A stretch of DNA of 64,000 nt from an uncultured Solobacterium sp. (GCA_900546285.1 URCJ01000004.1:5355-69354); one strand, 5' to 3'. Numbered from the stretch's first letter, positions 25,244-35,113 are shown. Program-made: numbers and translations. Notes: a model not told the origin generated them from the sequence alone.

Positions 25244-26020
25244 TTATTTTCTATCTTTTTCAATTAACTCCTTAATAGCCTCAACAGCTACACAAATTGC
25301 TGCCTCTGTATCATGACATTGAGGATTATCTAATCCTGCCAATGCACGCTCTTGATTAGCCACAACTAAGAAACAACTACCACATCTTACTTTTCTTGCT
25401 GAAGCACAAATAAATAAAGCAGCTGATTCCATTTCACTTGCCAAAGTATGAAGCTTTTTCCAAGCATCCCACTTATTAATTAATTCATAACTTACAGGCA
25501 TCTTCTCTGGTTCATGTTGGCCAAAGAAAGCATCCTTACACTCTACAACACCAACATGGTTTCTATAACCTAATTTGTTAGCGGCATTATATAAAGCATT
25601 AGTAACCTCAAAATCAGCTACAGCTGGGAATTCGATTGGTGCATATTCCTTAGAAGTACCTTCCATTCTAATAGCACCACTTGCGATAACAACATCACCA
25701 CCAACTACATCTAATTCGATACCACCACATGTACCAACTCTAATAAATGTATCGGCACCACATTTAATTAATTCTTCCATGGCAATAGAAGCACTAGGAC
25801 CTCCAATACCAGTAGAAGTTACAGAAACCTTCTCACCATTTAAATAGCCAGTATATGTAATATATTCTCTTGAATCAGCAACTAACTTTGCATCATCAAA
25901 ATGTTTTGCAATCTTTTCACAACGCTTAGGATCTCCTGGAAGAATAACATAACGTCCAACATCTCCCACTCCTACTGCTGTATGGTATTGTTTACCTGAA
26001 CCTTCAGTATAGTCTATCAT
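25244..26020 (-). CDS. udp: Uridine phosphorylase
   Basis: The 258-aa protein has the nucleoside phosphorylase I fold with [14 protein letters not shown], the phosphate-binding [26 protein letters not shown] and the ribose-site SEMESAALF. GxGPSxxIAxEEL followed by [13 protein letters not shown] is closer to Udp than to DeoD. It splits uridine with phosphate to uracil and ribose 1-phosphate. ATG 26020 has AAGGAG upstream. It is the first gene of the transcript that continues into DUF1538, P-II and EamA genes. Confidence 0.88.
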   Translation of the reverse strand: MIDYTEGSGKQYHTAVGVGDVGRYVILPGDPKRCEKIAKHFDDAKLVADSREYITYTGYLNGEKVSVTSTGIGGPSASIAMEELIKCGADTFIRVGTCGGIELDVVGGDVVIASGAIRMEGTSKEYAPIEFPAVADFEVTNALYNAANKLGYRNHVGVVECKDAFFGQHEPEKMPVSYELINKWDAWKKLHTLASEMESAALFICASARKVRCGSCFLVVANQERALAGLDNPQCHDTEAAICVAVEAIKELIEKDRK

Positions 26021-26063
26021 ATTAAAATTCTCCTTGTTACTTTTATAATTTTACCTTTTTTCC

Positions 26064-26093
26064 TTTACATTTGAAAGTAAAAAATGCTAGAAT
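26064..26093 (+). promoter_or_regulatory. Promoter of tRNA-Trp
   Basis: TTTACA (26064-26069) and TAGAAT (26088-26093) are 18 bp apart and end 12 bases before the mature tRNA 5' end. Confidence 0.6.
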
Positions 26094-26105
26094 GATTAGG
26101 CGCAT

Positions 26106-26179
26106 AGGGGTGTGGTACAATGGTAGTATACCGGTCTCCAAAACCGTTGATGGGAGTTCGATCCTCTCCACCCCTGCCA
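26106..26179 (+). tRNA. tRNA-Trp (anticodon CCA)
   Basis: The acceptor stem AGGGGTG/CACCCCT, G73 and an encoded CCA enclose a standard cloverleaf. The anticodon loop TCTCCAAA presents CCA, and the T loop reads GTTCGATC. A terminator follows 13 bases later, so it is a single-tRNA transcript. Confidence 0.97.
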
Positions 26180-26192
26180 TTAAAAGTTATTG

Positions 26193-26219
26193 AAAGCCTT
26201 ATAACTAAAGGCTTTTTTT
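26193..26219 (+). terminator. Intrinsic terminator of tRNA-Trp
   Basis: AAAGCCTT (26193-26200) pairs with AAGGCTTT (26208-26215), followed by a run of seven T. Confidence 0.85.
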
Positions 26220-26334
26220 AATGTTTAAAGATGCAGGGTTAGAGAGAACCTGCCACTTATTAATATGTATTTTTTCGACAAAACCATTAATTTACTCAAA
26301 ATTAGTGAATTTTCTTAATATATCGAAAATAAAG

Positions 26335-26458
26335 AAAAAAGGAAATTCGCAATGAACTTCCTTCAAAGAAATGCCGTGGGCCCCCACCGCTAAAATTAGC
26401 GCACCCCACATAATCGTTAGTCAGCTTTCAAGGGAAAATTTAAGCCTCGCACTCCTTA
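26335..26458 (-). ncRNA. Candidate structured small RNA downstream of gdhA
   Basis: The 258 bases between the tRNA-Trp terminator and gdhA hold no ORF but a GC-rich island. On the minus strand it starts near AAGGAGTGCGAGG, forms an inner stem-loop (CGCTAA/TTAGCG within GTGGG...CCCAC, about 26377-26411), an outer imperfect stem, and ends in a terminator hairpin (GGAAGTTC/GAATTTCC, 26361-26341) with TTTTTT. A TATCAT-like -10 lies at about 26467-26462. I cannot match it to 6S RNA, SRP RNA, tmRNA or RNase P. It could be an independent small RNA or a structured gdhA 3' UTR. The part from 26220 to 26334 shows nothing else. Confidence 0.5.
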
Positions 26459-26477
26459 ATATGATATTAACATAAGC

Positions 26478-27797
26478 TTAATCCATTTTATTAATAACTG
26501 TAACAAAACCAAAGATATTGGCGCCAACTACAAGATTACCTTCTTGACCATATTCTTTCGCAGTGTTAGCTACATTATGGTAAATATTAACCATCATCTC
26601 TTTTAACTTAGCATCAGTCTTCTCAAATTCCCACTTGGTGCCTTCTTCATTTTGAACCATCTCAAAATAACTACAACCAACACCACCCGCATTAGCAGCC
26701 TTAGCTGGACCAAATAAGACATCATGTTCTTGTAGATAAGTTGTAGCTTCAAGAGTTGTAGGCATATTAGCACCCTCGCTTACACACAAACAACCATTTT
26801 CTACTAGTGTTTTTGCACTATCTAAATTAATTTCGTTTTGAGTAGCACAAGGAAGACAAATATCACACTTAATCTTAAACAAATCACTAGAATTTGGATA
26901 ATACTTAGCAGTATCAGAATACTTTAAGTAATTTTCAATTGATTGACGATTTTCCTTAGCCTTTATCAATAACTTATAATCAATACCCTTTTCATCAACA
27001 ATATAACCGTTTCTATCAGACATTCCAATAACAGTACCACCTAATTCACTTGCCTTAGCACATGCATAAGTAGATACATTACCAGAACCAGATACAATTA
27101 CTTTCTTATCCTTAAAGCTTAAACCATGGTCATTTAACATCTCTTCAGTGAAATAACATAAACCATAACCTGTAGCCTCAGTTCTACCCTTTAAACCACC
27201 TTTGTCTAAAGGTTTACCAGTTAAAGTGCCAATATCACTACGATACTTTAAATATTGATCAATCATATAACCAATTTCAACACCACTTACACCAATATCA
27301 CCAGCAGGAACATCAGTCTTTGAGCCAATGAAAGGATATAGTTGATCCATAAACGCTTCACAGAATCTTTTAATTTCAGCAGGTGACTTACCATGAGGAT
27401 CAAAGTTACTACCGCCCTTTCCTCCACCCATAGGACAACCAGTTAAGGCATTCTTAAATGTTTGTTCAAAAGCCAAAGACTTTAAAATTGAAAGATTAAC
27501 ATTCTCATTAAAACGTAAACCACCCTTAAAAGGACCAATCGCATTATTATTTTGAACACGATAACCACGATTTACTTGAACATCACCATTATCATCTATC
27601 CACTCAACCTTGAATTCAATTACTCTACAAGGTTCTGCAATTCTCTCTAAATATTTCTTACTCGCAAGCTCTGGATGAACATCATAGAATGGCTCTAATG
27701 ACTCAAACACTTCCTTAACTGCATTCAAGAATTGTGTTTCACCAGGTGCATACTTGCATACATATTCATAAGCTTGTTTAACATATTCATTTTTCAT
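26478..27797 (-). CDS. gdhA: NADP-type glutamate dehydrogenase
   Basis: The 439-aa protein has the hexameric GDH layout, with GPFKGGLRF and PMGGGKGGSNFDPHG around the catalytic lysines, PAGDIGVSGVEIGYM, and the Rossmann segment VSGSGNVSTYACAKASELG. The CATQNEINLDSA and NAGGVGCSYFEM motifs mark the biosynthetic NADP-type form. It assimilates ammonium onto 2-oxoglutarate. AGGAGAG precedes the ATG at 27797, and it has its own promoter with an upstream palindrome. Confidence 0.95.
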   Translation of the reverse strand: MKNEYVKQAYEYVCKYAPGETQFLNAVKEVFESLEPFYDVHPELASKKYLERIAEPCRVIEFKVEWIDDNGDVQVNRGYRVQNNNAIGPFKGGLRFNENVNLSILKSLAFEQTFKNALTGCPMGGGKGGSNFDPHGKSPAEIKRFCEAFMDQLYPFIGSKTDVPAGDIGVSGVEIGYMIDQYLKYRSDIGTLTGKPLDKGGLKGRTEATGYGLCYFTEEMLNDHGLSFKDKKVIVSGSGNVSTYACAKASELGGTVIGMSDRNGYIVDEKGIDYKLLIKAKENRQSIENYLKYSDTAKYYPNSSDLFKIKCDICLPCATQNEINLDSAKTLVENGCLCVSEGANMPTTLEATTYLQEHDVLFGPAKAANAGGVGCSYFEMVQNEEGTKWEFEKTDAKLKEMMVNIYHNVANTAKEYGQEGNLVVGANIFGFVTVINKMD

Positions 27798-27822
27798 AAA
27801 ACTAGTACTCTCCTAGAAAAAC

Positions 27823-27871
27823 ATTATAAATAACAATGTAATTAATTTCAATGAATGTAAATGTTTACATT
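27823..27871 (-). promoter_or_regulatory. gdhA promoter with upstream palindrome
   Basis: On the minus strand TTGAAA (27851-27846) and TATAAT (27828-27823) are exactly 17 bp apart. A perfect inverted repeat AATGTAAA/TTTACATT (27854-27861 and 27864-27871) ends two bases upstream of the -35, a position suited to an activator. The regulator is not identifiable. Confidence 0.65.
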
Positions 27872-27899
27872 ATATATTTAAAAAAATTAGAATATGATA

Positions 27900-27956
27900 A
27901 TATGAATATAGAAACGGTACCCCGTAACCATAAAGTCCTCGAGGCCACCGTTTTTT
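27900..27956 (+). ncRNA. Candidate short structured RNA or dyad element between gdhA and polC
   Basis: AAACGGT (27912-27918) and ACCGTTT (27947-27953) enclose a GC-rich segment containing the palindrome CCTCGAGG, and TTTTTT follows on the plus strand. A plus-strand promoter-like pair, TTTACA (27864-27869) and TAGAAT (27888-27893) with 18 bp between, lies upstream. If transcribed, it would give an RNA of about 55 nt. No known riboswitch class was recognised, and no plus-strand gene follows. Confidence 0.4.
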
Positions 27957-27964
27957 AATTACTT

Positions 27965-27991
27965 AAAAAGTTCTGATAACCAGAACTTTTT
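27965..27991 (-). terminator. Terminator of the recG-rnc-polC operon
   Basis: AAAAAGTTCTG (27965-27975) pairs perfectly with CAGAACTTTTT (27981-27991) around a 5-nt loop. The polC stop codon is inside the stem, and T-runs are present on both strands. Confidence 0.85.
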
Positions 27992-30900
27992 AAAACAACG
28001 ATACCTGGTTAGAATCATCCAAGTCATCTAAGACATGCAAATCATCTAACTTCTTAATTAAAGTATTCGACAACTGTGTACGATCACTCAAGTCTTCCTT
28101 AGACAAGAAAGGCATCTTCTCCCTAGCCTCCACAATACTAATCGCAACGTTGGCACCAAGACCATCAATAATAGTAAACGGTGGAATAATCTCATGATTA
28201 TTATCAGGATTAACTCTAAATTCAGTTGCTAAAGACTTATATAAATCGATATTAATCAAACGATACCCTCTAGATACCATCTCATAACATACTTCAATAG
28301 TATTGAAAATATCCTTCTCCTTTTTAGAAATAGGATTCTCCCTAGAATTCATCTTAGCCTGTAGTTCCTTCATACGAGCATAAATGCTATCAGCATCCTT
28401 CAACATCGTCTCAAGCTCATAGGCATCACATCTAAGTGTAAAGTAAGAAACATAATAATACTCAGGATAATAAACTTTAAACCAAGCAACTCTGACCGCC
28501 ATAATACAATAGGCAACAGCATGGGCCTTAGGGAACATATACTTAATCTTCTTACAAGACTCGATATACCATCTAGGAACATTATGCTCCTCCATCAGCT
28601 TTTCTTCTTCAGGTGTTAAACCCTTACCCTTTCTTACCTTCTCCATCAAAGTAAACGAAGTCAAAGGCTCAAGATTATAACTCATCAAAGTACCCATGAT
28701 ATCATCACGACAACCAATAACATCTCTTAGGGCAATACCTTGATGAATAAGCTCTTGGGCATTACCACGCCATACATCGGTACCATGTGACAAACCAGAA
28801 ATCTGCACAAGATCCGAGAATACCTTAGGACGAGTTTCTTCAATAGTATTACGAGTATTCAAAGTACCAAATTCAGGAAGACCACAAGCACCTGTTTCCT
28901 CATGATAATTAGGATTAATAATATTTAATTCCTTAGAACTAGAGAACAATGACAACACTCTTGCATCATTCATCGGAATCGTCTTAACATCAATACCAGA
29001 AACATTCTCAAAAAGACGCATAGCCGTAGGATCAACATGCCCTAAAATATCAAACTTTAAGATATTATCTGAATAATCATGATATTCAAAGTGAGTTGAC
29101 TTCCAAGGTGCTTCCTTATCATTGGCAGGATATTGAATAGGCGTAACATCCTCAATCTCCATCGTATCTGGAAGTACAACGATACCACCAGCATGCTGAC
29201 CCGTAGTACGCTTAACACCAGCACAACCACTGGCAAGTCTATCCTTTTGGGCCCTACTCATATTAGTAATACCCTTTTCTTCACAATATCCTGACACATA
29301 ACCAAAGGCTGTCTTATCAGCAACCGTAGAAATAGTACCAGCTCTAAAGACATTATCCTTACCAAAAATCTCTCTTGTAAACAAGTGAGCACGAGGCTGA
29401 TAATCACCAGAGAAGTTTAAATCGATATCGGGAACCTTATCGCCATTAAAACCCATGAAAGTCTCAAACGGAATATTTTGACCATTACCCTTCATGATCT
29501 CACCACACTCTGGACATGTCTTATCTTCTACGTCATAACCACTAGCTGCGTCCTTAATCCACTCAAAATGATGGCACTTAGGACATACATAATGTGGAGG
29601 AAGTGGGTTAACCTCAGTAATACCACTTAAAGTAGCTACCAAAGAAGAACCAACAGAACCTCTTGAACCTACAATATAACCATCATCATTTGAACGCTTA
29701 ACCATCAAGTGACAAGTATAATAAATAACACCATAACCATTACCGATAATCGCATCCAATTCTTTCTTAATACGATCAACAATAAATTGGTCATAATCCT
29801 TACCATATAAAACCTCAGCCTGATAATAAACAAGGCGAGTCAAATAATCATCAGCCGAAATAACCTCATCAGTATGCACAAAAGGCTCTTCAACAATATG
29901 ACACTCCTTAGCCTTCTTTATCGCATCAAGAACTCTAGGAGGCCTTAATTCATCAGAGAAAGGAGTGATATTTTCACACATTTCACTTATCTTCAAAGGA
30001 TTTTCAATAACTAATTCCCTAATTAGCTTTTCATCCTCTAACCACGCAAAACAATCAAGCATCTCTTTTGTATTACGGAAATGTTGATCAGGACTTACTT
30101 GTTTTGCCCTTTTCTCCTTATCAAATAGATACAAAGGATGATGCGCTCCACCAATTGCTTGTGCTGAAATATATACATCCCTTAATATCTTCTCTTCTTT
30201 TTTAATATAGTGAACATCACCTGTAGCAACCACAATCTTATTTTGTCTTCTTGCCTCAGTAATAATATCCCTTAAGTAATCCTTTAAACGTTCCTTAGTA
30301 AAAGACTCACGATCTCTATATAAGTAACTATAGTTCTCTAATGGCTGTACCTCAATGTAATCATAAAAAGATATAGCCTTAGCAAGCTCTTCCTTAGATC
30401 TTGTTGAAGCTATCTCAAAAACTTCACCATTTAAACAAGCCGAACCAATAAGCAAATCCTTACGATACTCATCAAGGGTTTGTTTAAAGATTCTAGGTTC
30501 CGCAATAAAATCAGAACTACTATCCTTACTATTAGCCTTACCAAAAACAGCCAATTGATCAGTATTAGAAATAGAAACAAGCTTAAACAAAGACTTTAAA
30601 CCAGCCTTATTCTTACATAAAACCGTTGTATGGAAAGCTCTACTCTTTACAAAAGCATCTTCGCCCTGATAAGCCTTCAATTGATTTAAAGTCTTAACAT
30701 TAGCCTTAGTCAAATCCTTCAACATCAAATTAAAGACACCAGCTAATACTTCCGCATCATAATTAGCTCTATGAGCTACTTCTTCATCATACGGAACCCC
30801 ATATTGTTTCGCAATCTTGCCTAATCTAAAAGCACGTCTTGTCTTAAATAAAGACCTAGATAAGTCTAATGTATCAATAACCGGATTCTCAAGCTTAGGC

Positions 30901-32417
30901 AAGCCTAAACGGTCTAATTCAGCATTCAAAAAACCATAGTCAAATGATGCATTATGGGCAACTAAAACTCTACCCTTAATAAAATCTAAGATTTCATCCT
31001 TACATTCTTCAAAAGTTCTTGCGTTTTCGACATCACTATCAGAAATATTAGTTAAATTCTTAATTGTTTCGCTTAACTTAAAAGGTGGTTTCACAAAGAA
31101 GTCACGTTCTTCTTTAACCTGACCCTTATACATTAAAACAGCACCAAACTCAATAATATGATCATAACGCGTAGATAAACCAGTTGTCTCCAAGTCAAAT
31201 ACTACATATTCTTGATCCAACAATAAATCATCATTACTGTTATAAACAATCCTTAATTCAGGATAAACCATATTCATCTCACAACCATATAAAAGTTTGA
31301 AATCAAAAGTATCCTTATCAGCACCCTTTTTTATGCCCTTATAAGTCAAAAAAGCCTCATGGAAACCCTGTAAATCCAAATGATCAGTAATCGCAACTGC
31401 CTTATGACCATACTTATAAGCAGCCTTGACCAAATCAGTAGGTGAAGATACACCATCCATTTCACTTAACTTAGTATGAGCATGAAGTTCAATTCTTTTT
31501 TCTTCTTCATCATCAACTAAAGGATTAGGATCATCGATATATTCAATCGCATCAACCTCAAATTCATAATCATTAGAGAAAGTATTAAAACGATAGTTAC
31601 CATAAACAGTACACCACTTACCCTCTTTATTATTCTTAAGATCATCCTTAGAAAAACGCTTGCCCTCCATCATCTTAGCGATACAGGCATTAGTTGTATC
31701 CTTAAGATAAATCATTTGAATAATAATACCAGTTCTAGTAGTTCGCTCATCAATCTTAAAAATTTGAGCACTTAATTTAACATTATAGGCAACATCATCC
31801 AAATCATCGATGATAACAGGTTTATATTCAACGGTCTTTCTTTTATAATTATTAAACTTTGGCTTGCCATCAGAATTATTATCACTATTAAAAGAAGGTT
31901 TAGAATCATTACTTGATACCACTTCCAAAGGCTTTCTAACCTCTATCTCTGGCTCTTCATCAATATGTTTAAGTTCCATCTCAATAGGCTTACGATAACC
32001 CAAGTCATAAAAGAACAATTTTAAATCATCAATAAATTCTCTATCCTTTTCATATGCATCATCATCAATATAAGATAAGGTAAAACCATTATCATTTCTA
32101 ACAACAAGGGCATTATTAAAGGCATGATAACTATCCTTAAAACCCTGAACAATGATATTGATTTCCTTATGACTTAATTCATCATCTTTGACATTAAAAT
32201 ATAAACGAACATGAGAAAAACCAAACGCCTTAAAATAAGCAGCTAATTCTCTTACTATCTCAAGAGGCAATATCTTTTCATTTTCAATCTTTAGAATCAA
32301 AGAGTCTTTGTTTCTTTTATATAAAGAATCGACCACATTAAAAGACTTGAACAATTCACAAATCTCTTCATCATAATTTTTCTCACTTAAAAAAGTATCT
32401 ATATTAAATTTATTCAT
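27990..32417 (-). CDS. polC: DNA polymerase III alpha subunit, Gram-positive PolC type
   Basis: At 1475 aa it has PolC order: N-terminal domain, OB-fold, split PHP domain (starting ELHAHTKLSEMDGVSS), an inserted DnaQ-type 3'-5' exonuclease (YVVFDLETTGL... and AHNASFDYGFLNAEL), the second PHP part, then the polymerase palm with YIVGSRGSVGSSLVA, a zinc-binding segment (CPKCHHFEW... CPECGEIM) and DIDLNFSGDYQPRAH. It is the main replicative polymerase of Bacillota. It overlaps the rnc stop by eight bases and is expressed from the recG/rnc transcript. Confidence 0.97.
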   Translation of the reverse strand: MNKFNIDTFLSEKNYDEEICELFKSFNVVDSLYKRNKDSLILKIENEKILPLEIVRELAAYFKAFGFSHVRLYFNVKDDELSHKEINIIVQGFKDSYHAFNNALVVRNDNGFTLSYIDDDAYEKDREFIDDLKLFFYDLGYRKPIEMELKHIDEEPEIEVRKPLEVVSSNDSKPSFNSDNNSDGKPKFNNYKRKTVEYKPVIIDDLDDVAYNVKLSAQIFKIDERTTRTGIIIQMIYLKDTTNACIAKMMEGKRFSKDDLKNNKEGKWCTVYGNYRFNTFSNDYEFEVDAIEYIDDPNPLVDDEEEKRIELHAHTKLSEMDGVSSPTDLVKAAYKYGHKAVAITDHLDLQGFHEAFLTYKGIKKGADKDTFDFKLLYGCEMNMVYPELRIVYNSNDDLLLDQEYVVFDLETTGLSTRYDHIIEFGAVLMYKGQVKEERDFFVKPPFKLSETIKNLTNISDSDVENARTFEECKDEILDFIKGRVLVAHNASFDYGFLNAELDRLGLPKLENPVIDTLDLSRSLFKTRRAFRLGKIAKQYGVPYDEEVAHRANYDAEVLAGVFNLMLKDLTKANVKTLNQLKAYQGEDAFVKSRAFHTTVLCKNKAGLKSLFKLVSISNTDQLAVFGKANSKDSSSDFIAEPRIFKQTLDEYRKDLLIGSACLNGEVFEIASTRSKEELAKAISFYDYIEVQPLENYSYLYRDRESFTKERLKDYLRDIITEARRQNKIVVATGDVHYIKKEEKILRDVYISAQAIGGAHHPLYLFDKEKRAKQVSPDQHFRNTKEMLDCFAWLEDEKLIRELVIENPLKISEMCENITPFSDELRPPRVLDAIKKAKECHIVEEPFVHTDEVISADDYLTRLVYYQAEVLYGKDYDQFIVDRIKKELDAIIGNGYGVIYYTCHLMVKRSNDDGYIVGSRGSVGSSLVATLSGITEVNPLPPHYVCPKCHHFEWIKDAASGYDVEDKTCPECGEIMKGNGQNIPFETFMGFNGDKVPDIDLNFSGDYQPRAHLFTREIFGKDNVFRAGTISTVADKTAFGYVSGYCEEKGITNMSRAQKDRLASGCAGVKRTTGQHAGGIVVLPDTMEIEDVTPIQYPANDKEAPWKSTHFEYHDYSDNILKFDILGHVDPTAMRLFENVSGIDVKTIPMNDARVLSLFSSSKELNIINPNYHEETGACGLPEFGTLNTRNTIEETRPKVFSDLVQISGLSHGTDVWRGNAQELIHQGIALRDVIGCRDDIMGTLMSYNLEPLTSFTLMEKVRKGKGLTPEEEKLMEEHNVPRWYIESCKKIKYMFPKAHAVAYCIMAVRVAWFKVYYPEYYYVSYFTLRCDAYELETMLKDADSIYARMKELQAKMNSRENPISKKEKDIFNTIEVCYEMVSRGYRLINIDLYKSLATEFRVNPDNNHEIIPPFTIIDGLGANVAISIVEAREKMPFLSKEDLSDRTQLSNTLIKKLDDLHVLDDLDDSNQVSLF

Positions 32418-33093
32418 TTCCAGCTAATTTTTCCAACGCATCCTTGGCTGCATTCTTTTGAGCTTCCTTCTTACTGCTACCAATACCGGTACCATATACA
32501 AGACCACCAATCTTAACGGCAATCTTAAATTCTGGCTTATTACTAGGTCCTTTGGCATAAACAAGCTCATAATTAATTGATTTTCTAGAATCAGCTTGTA
32601 CATATTCTTGAAGCTTTGTCTTATAGTCAAAAGTTGTTTCATCAATCTCTTTGACAAAATCCAACATTAAATAATCAAGAAGCTTATAAGTATTCTTAAT
32701 ATCAGTATCCAAATAAACGGCACCAATAAAAGCCTCAAACATATCTGAAATAACTGAATCACGGTCTCTACCGCCAGTCTTCTCTTCACCCTGACCAAGC
32801 TTTAAATATTTGTTTAATCCAAACTTGCGAACAACCTTTGCCAAACCCTTTTCGCATACAAGATTAGCTCTTCTTGTAGACATAATTCCCTCTTTTAAAG
32901 GAGGATCAATGGCATAAAGCCTTTCTGCTGAATAAATTTGTAAAACAGCATCTCCCATAAATTCTAATCTCTCGTTGTCATGGCACTTGCCCTTATGCTC
33001 ATTAACATAAGAAGAGTGAATAAAAGCTTGTTCAATTAACTTTGAATCATTGTGTACGATTCCGATGTCATCTAAAAAATCAAAAATAGTCAT
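32410..33093 (-). CDS. rnc: Ribonuclease III
   Basis: The 227-aa protein carries the RNase III signature NERLEFMGDAVLQ, the second catalytic segment DMFEAFIGAVYLD and a C-terminal double-stranded RNA-binding domain (KKEAQKNAAKDALEKL). Two starts are possible: ATG 33108 overlaps the recG stop as TAATG with GGGGA upstream, and ATG 33093 lies six bases after TATAAT (33105-33100), which would be leaderless. The longer form adds MYNTC only. The promoter-like hexamer therefore doubles as coding sequence, and the gene may be expressed both ways. Confidence 0.93.
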   Translation of the reverse strand: MTIFDFLDDIGIVHNDSKLIEQAFIHSSYVNEHKGKCHDNERLEFMGDAVLQIYSAERLYAIDPPLKEGIMSTRRANLVCEKGLAKVVRKFGLNKYLKLGQGEEKTGGRDRDSVISDMFEAFIGAVYLDTDIKNTYKLLDYLMLDFVKEIDETTFDYKTKLQEYVQADSRKSINYELVYAKGPSNKPEFKIAVKIGGLVYGTGIGSSKKEAQKNAAKDALEKLAGNE

Positions 33094-33107
33094 ACAAGTA
33101 TTATACA

Positions 33108-35090
33108 TTAATCCCCAACAATTGAGCCCATCACTCTTATAACATCATCATAAAACATTTTATTCTCATCATTATCCAAATTATTCATAATTTCTTTAGC
33201 ATCCTCTTTACTAGCCTCAATAAAGTTAGTATCACTAAATAAATTACCCAAGATAAAAGTAGGCAAACCCGATTGTCTTGTACCCAAGATATCACCAGGT
33301 CCTCTTAACATTAAGTCTTGTTCACTAATCTTAAAACCATCATTAGTCTTAACTAAGACTTCTAGTCTTTTCAAAGTCTCAGCCTCATTACTATTAGTCA
33401 GCAAGTAACAAGTTCCCTTATCATTTCCTCTTTGAACCCTACCTCTTAATTGATGAATCTGACTTAGACCAAATCTATCCGCATCATAAATAACCATTAC
33501 TGTCGCATTAGGCACATTGATACCTACTTCAATTACCGTAGTAGAAACAAGTACTTGAATCTTATTATTTCTAAAATTCTCAAGTATTTCATCCTTCTCT
33601 TCACTTGTTTTCTTACCATGGAGTAAGCCAACACTATAGGGCTTAAACACATCAATTAGACTCTCATATAAGCTATTTACATCCTTACCCTTAAAAGAAT
33701 CACTAGCTTCAATGCTAGATGCCACGATATAGATTTGTTTACCTAAATCTAATTGTCTTTTTAAATCATCAAGAATATCGACAATACTATTTTTCTTAAT
33801 CAAATAAGTATCACAACCCTTTCTGCCACTTGGCATACTCATAATAGAAGATATATCCATATTTCCATATAAAGAAGAAGCTAAAGTACGTGGTATTGGA
33901 GTAGCTGACATCATCAACACATCAACATTATCGCCCTTTTCCTTTAAAGATCTTCTTTGTTTTACGCCAAAACGATGTTGCTCATCAGTGATAACCAAAC
34001 CCAACTTATTAAATTCTACGTCTTCACTAAATAAGGCATGAGTTCCAATGACTACATCTATTTCACCATTTGCCAACATTTCTTTAATCTTTTTATTCTC
34101 ACTGCCATTACCCACAAGTAATTCAACTCTAACATCCTTAAACATCTTCCTAAAAGATAAATAATGTTGTTTCGCAAGTATTTCAGTAGGAGCCATCAAA
34201 GCACCCTGATACCCAGCCAAATAATTGGCATATAATCCAATAAAAGCCACAACAGTCTTACCACTACCCACTTCACCCTGTAATAGTCTATACATTGGTC
34301 TATCACTTCTTAAATCATTTAAGATAGCTTGAATACTAGTCTTTTGATCACTTGTTAATGAATATGGTAAATCCTTAATAAATGAATTTATCTTTTCTAC
34401 ATCAAACGTCTTAGCATCCTTAAGCACCACATTATCGTCACCATTCAATATTCCTAAAGACAAATAAAAACGTAAGAACTCATCATACTTTAAACGCGCT
34501 AAAGCCTTCTTTAATTCATACACATCACTTGGATTATGAATACTATATAAAGCTTCATACAAATCGATTAAATAATGCTTATTAAGTAGATGCTTAGGAA
34601 CTAAATCATCAACAGTCTTCACTTTCTTAAAAGTATAGTTAACTAAATTCTTTATCTCATTTTGTTTAATACCTTCTTTTACAGAATAAACAGGTGTAAT
34701 ACCTAAGATTTCATTTATATCCTTAGTATAAAAATTAGAAGCCGTAACTTTATTTTTACCCTCATACTTACCAACAATTGTCAATTTATGTTCATTATTA
34801 GTACTAACCCAAGGCCTATTAAAAATAGTTATTAGTAATTCTTCTTCCTCATATAAAACTCTAAAAGAAGTCTTAGACATCTTGCCTTTAAACCTAAAGG
34901 TTGTAGGCCTTGATATTAATTCAGCCTCAAAGACTACCCTCTCACCTTCTTTAAAATCTGCATAATGAGTTAAATTAAACTCTTCATATTTAAAAGGATA
35001 ATAATGTAAGATATCATCGCTATCTTTTAAATCAAGACGCTTACATATATTCATCCTCTTGTCTGTTAATTTTAGTTCTTCTAATTCCAT
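33108..35090 (-). CDS. recG: ATP-dependent DNA helicase RecG
   Basis: The 660-aa protein has the N-terminal wedge/OB domain (FEAELISRPTTFRFKGK), helicase motif I GEVGSGKTVVA, DEQHRFGVKQR and motif VI QLRGRVQRG, ending with the RecG-type C terminus. It rescues stalled replication forks by branch migration. The ATG at 35090 lies six bases after TAAAAT (35102-35097) and lacks a Shine-Dalgarno site, so its mRNA should be leaderless. It opens the recG-rnc-polC operon. Confidence 0.95.
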   Translation of the reverse strand: MELEELKLTDKRMNICKRLDLKDSDDILHYYPFKYEEFNLTHYADFKEGERVVFEAELISRPTTFRFKGKMSKTSFRVLYEEEELLITIFNRPWVSTNNEHKLTIVGKYEGKNKVTASNFYTKDINEILGITPVYSVKEGIKQNEIKNLVNYTFKKVKTVDDLVPKHLLNKHYLIDLYEALYSIHNPSDVYELKKALARLKYDEFLRFYLSLGILNGDDNVVLKDAKTFDVEKINSFIKDLPYSLTSDQKTSIQAILNDLRSDRPMYRLLQGEVGSGKTVVAFIGLYANYLAGYQGALMAPTEILAKQHYLSFRKMFKDVRVELLVGNGSENKKIKEMLANGEIDVVIGTHALFSEDVEFNKLGLVITDEQHRFGVKQRRSLKEKGDNVDVLMMSATPIPRTLASSLYGNMDISSIMSMPSGRKGCDTYLIKKNSIVDILDDLKRQLDLGKQIYIVASSIEASDSFKGKDVNSLYESLIDVFKPYSVGLLHGKKTSEEKDEILENFRNNKIQVLVSTTVIEVGINVPNATVMVIYDADRFGLSQIHQLRGRVQRGNDKGTCYLLTNSNEAETLKRLEVLVKTNDGFKISEQDLMLRGPGDILGTRQSGLPTFILGNLFSDTNFIEASKEDAKEIMNNLDNDENKMFYDDVIRVMGSIVGD

Positions 35091-35113
35091 ATCTTAATTT
35101 TAAACCAAAAACA

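Noticed and set aside
26335..26458. Assignment of the gdhA-downstream RNA to 6S or SRP RNA
   Set aside because: The GGAAGCAGCC tip of SRP RNA and a convincing 6S central bubble could not be found, so it is left unassigned.
27900..27956. Riboswitch for gdhA
   Set aside because: The element lies upstream of the gdhA promoter, not in its leader, and no plus-strand gene follows it.
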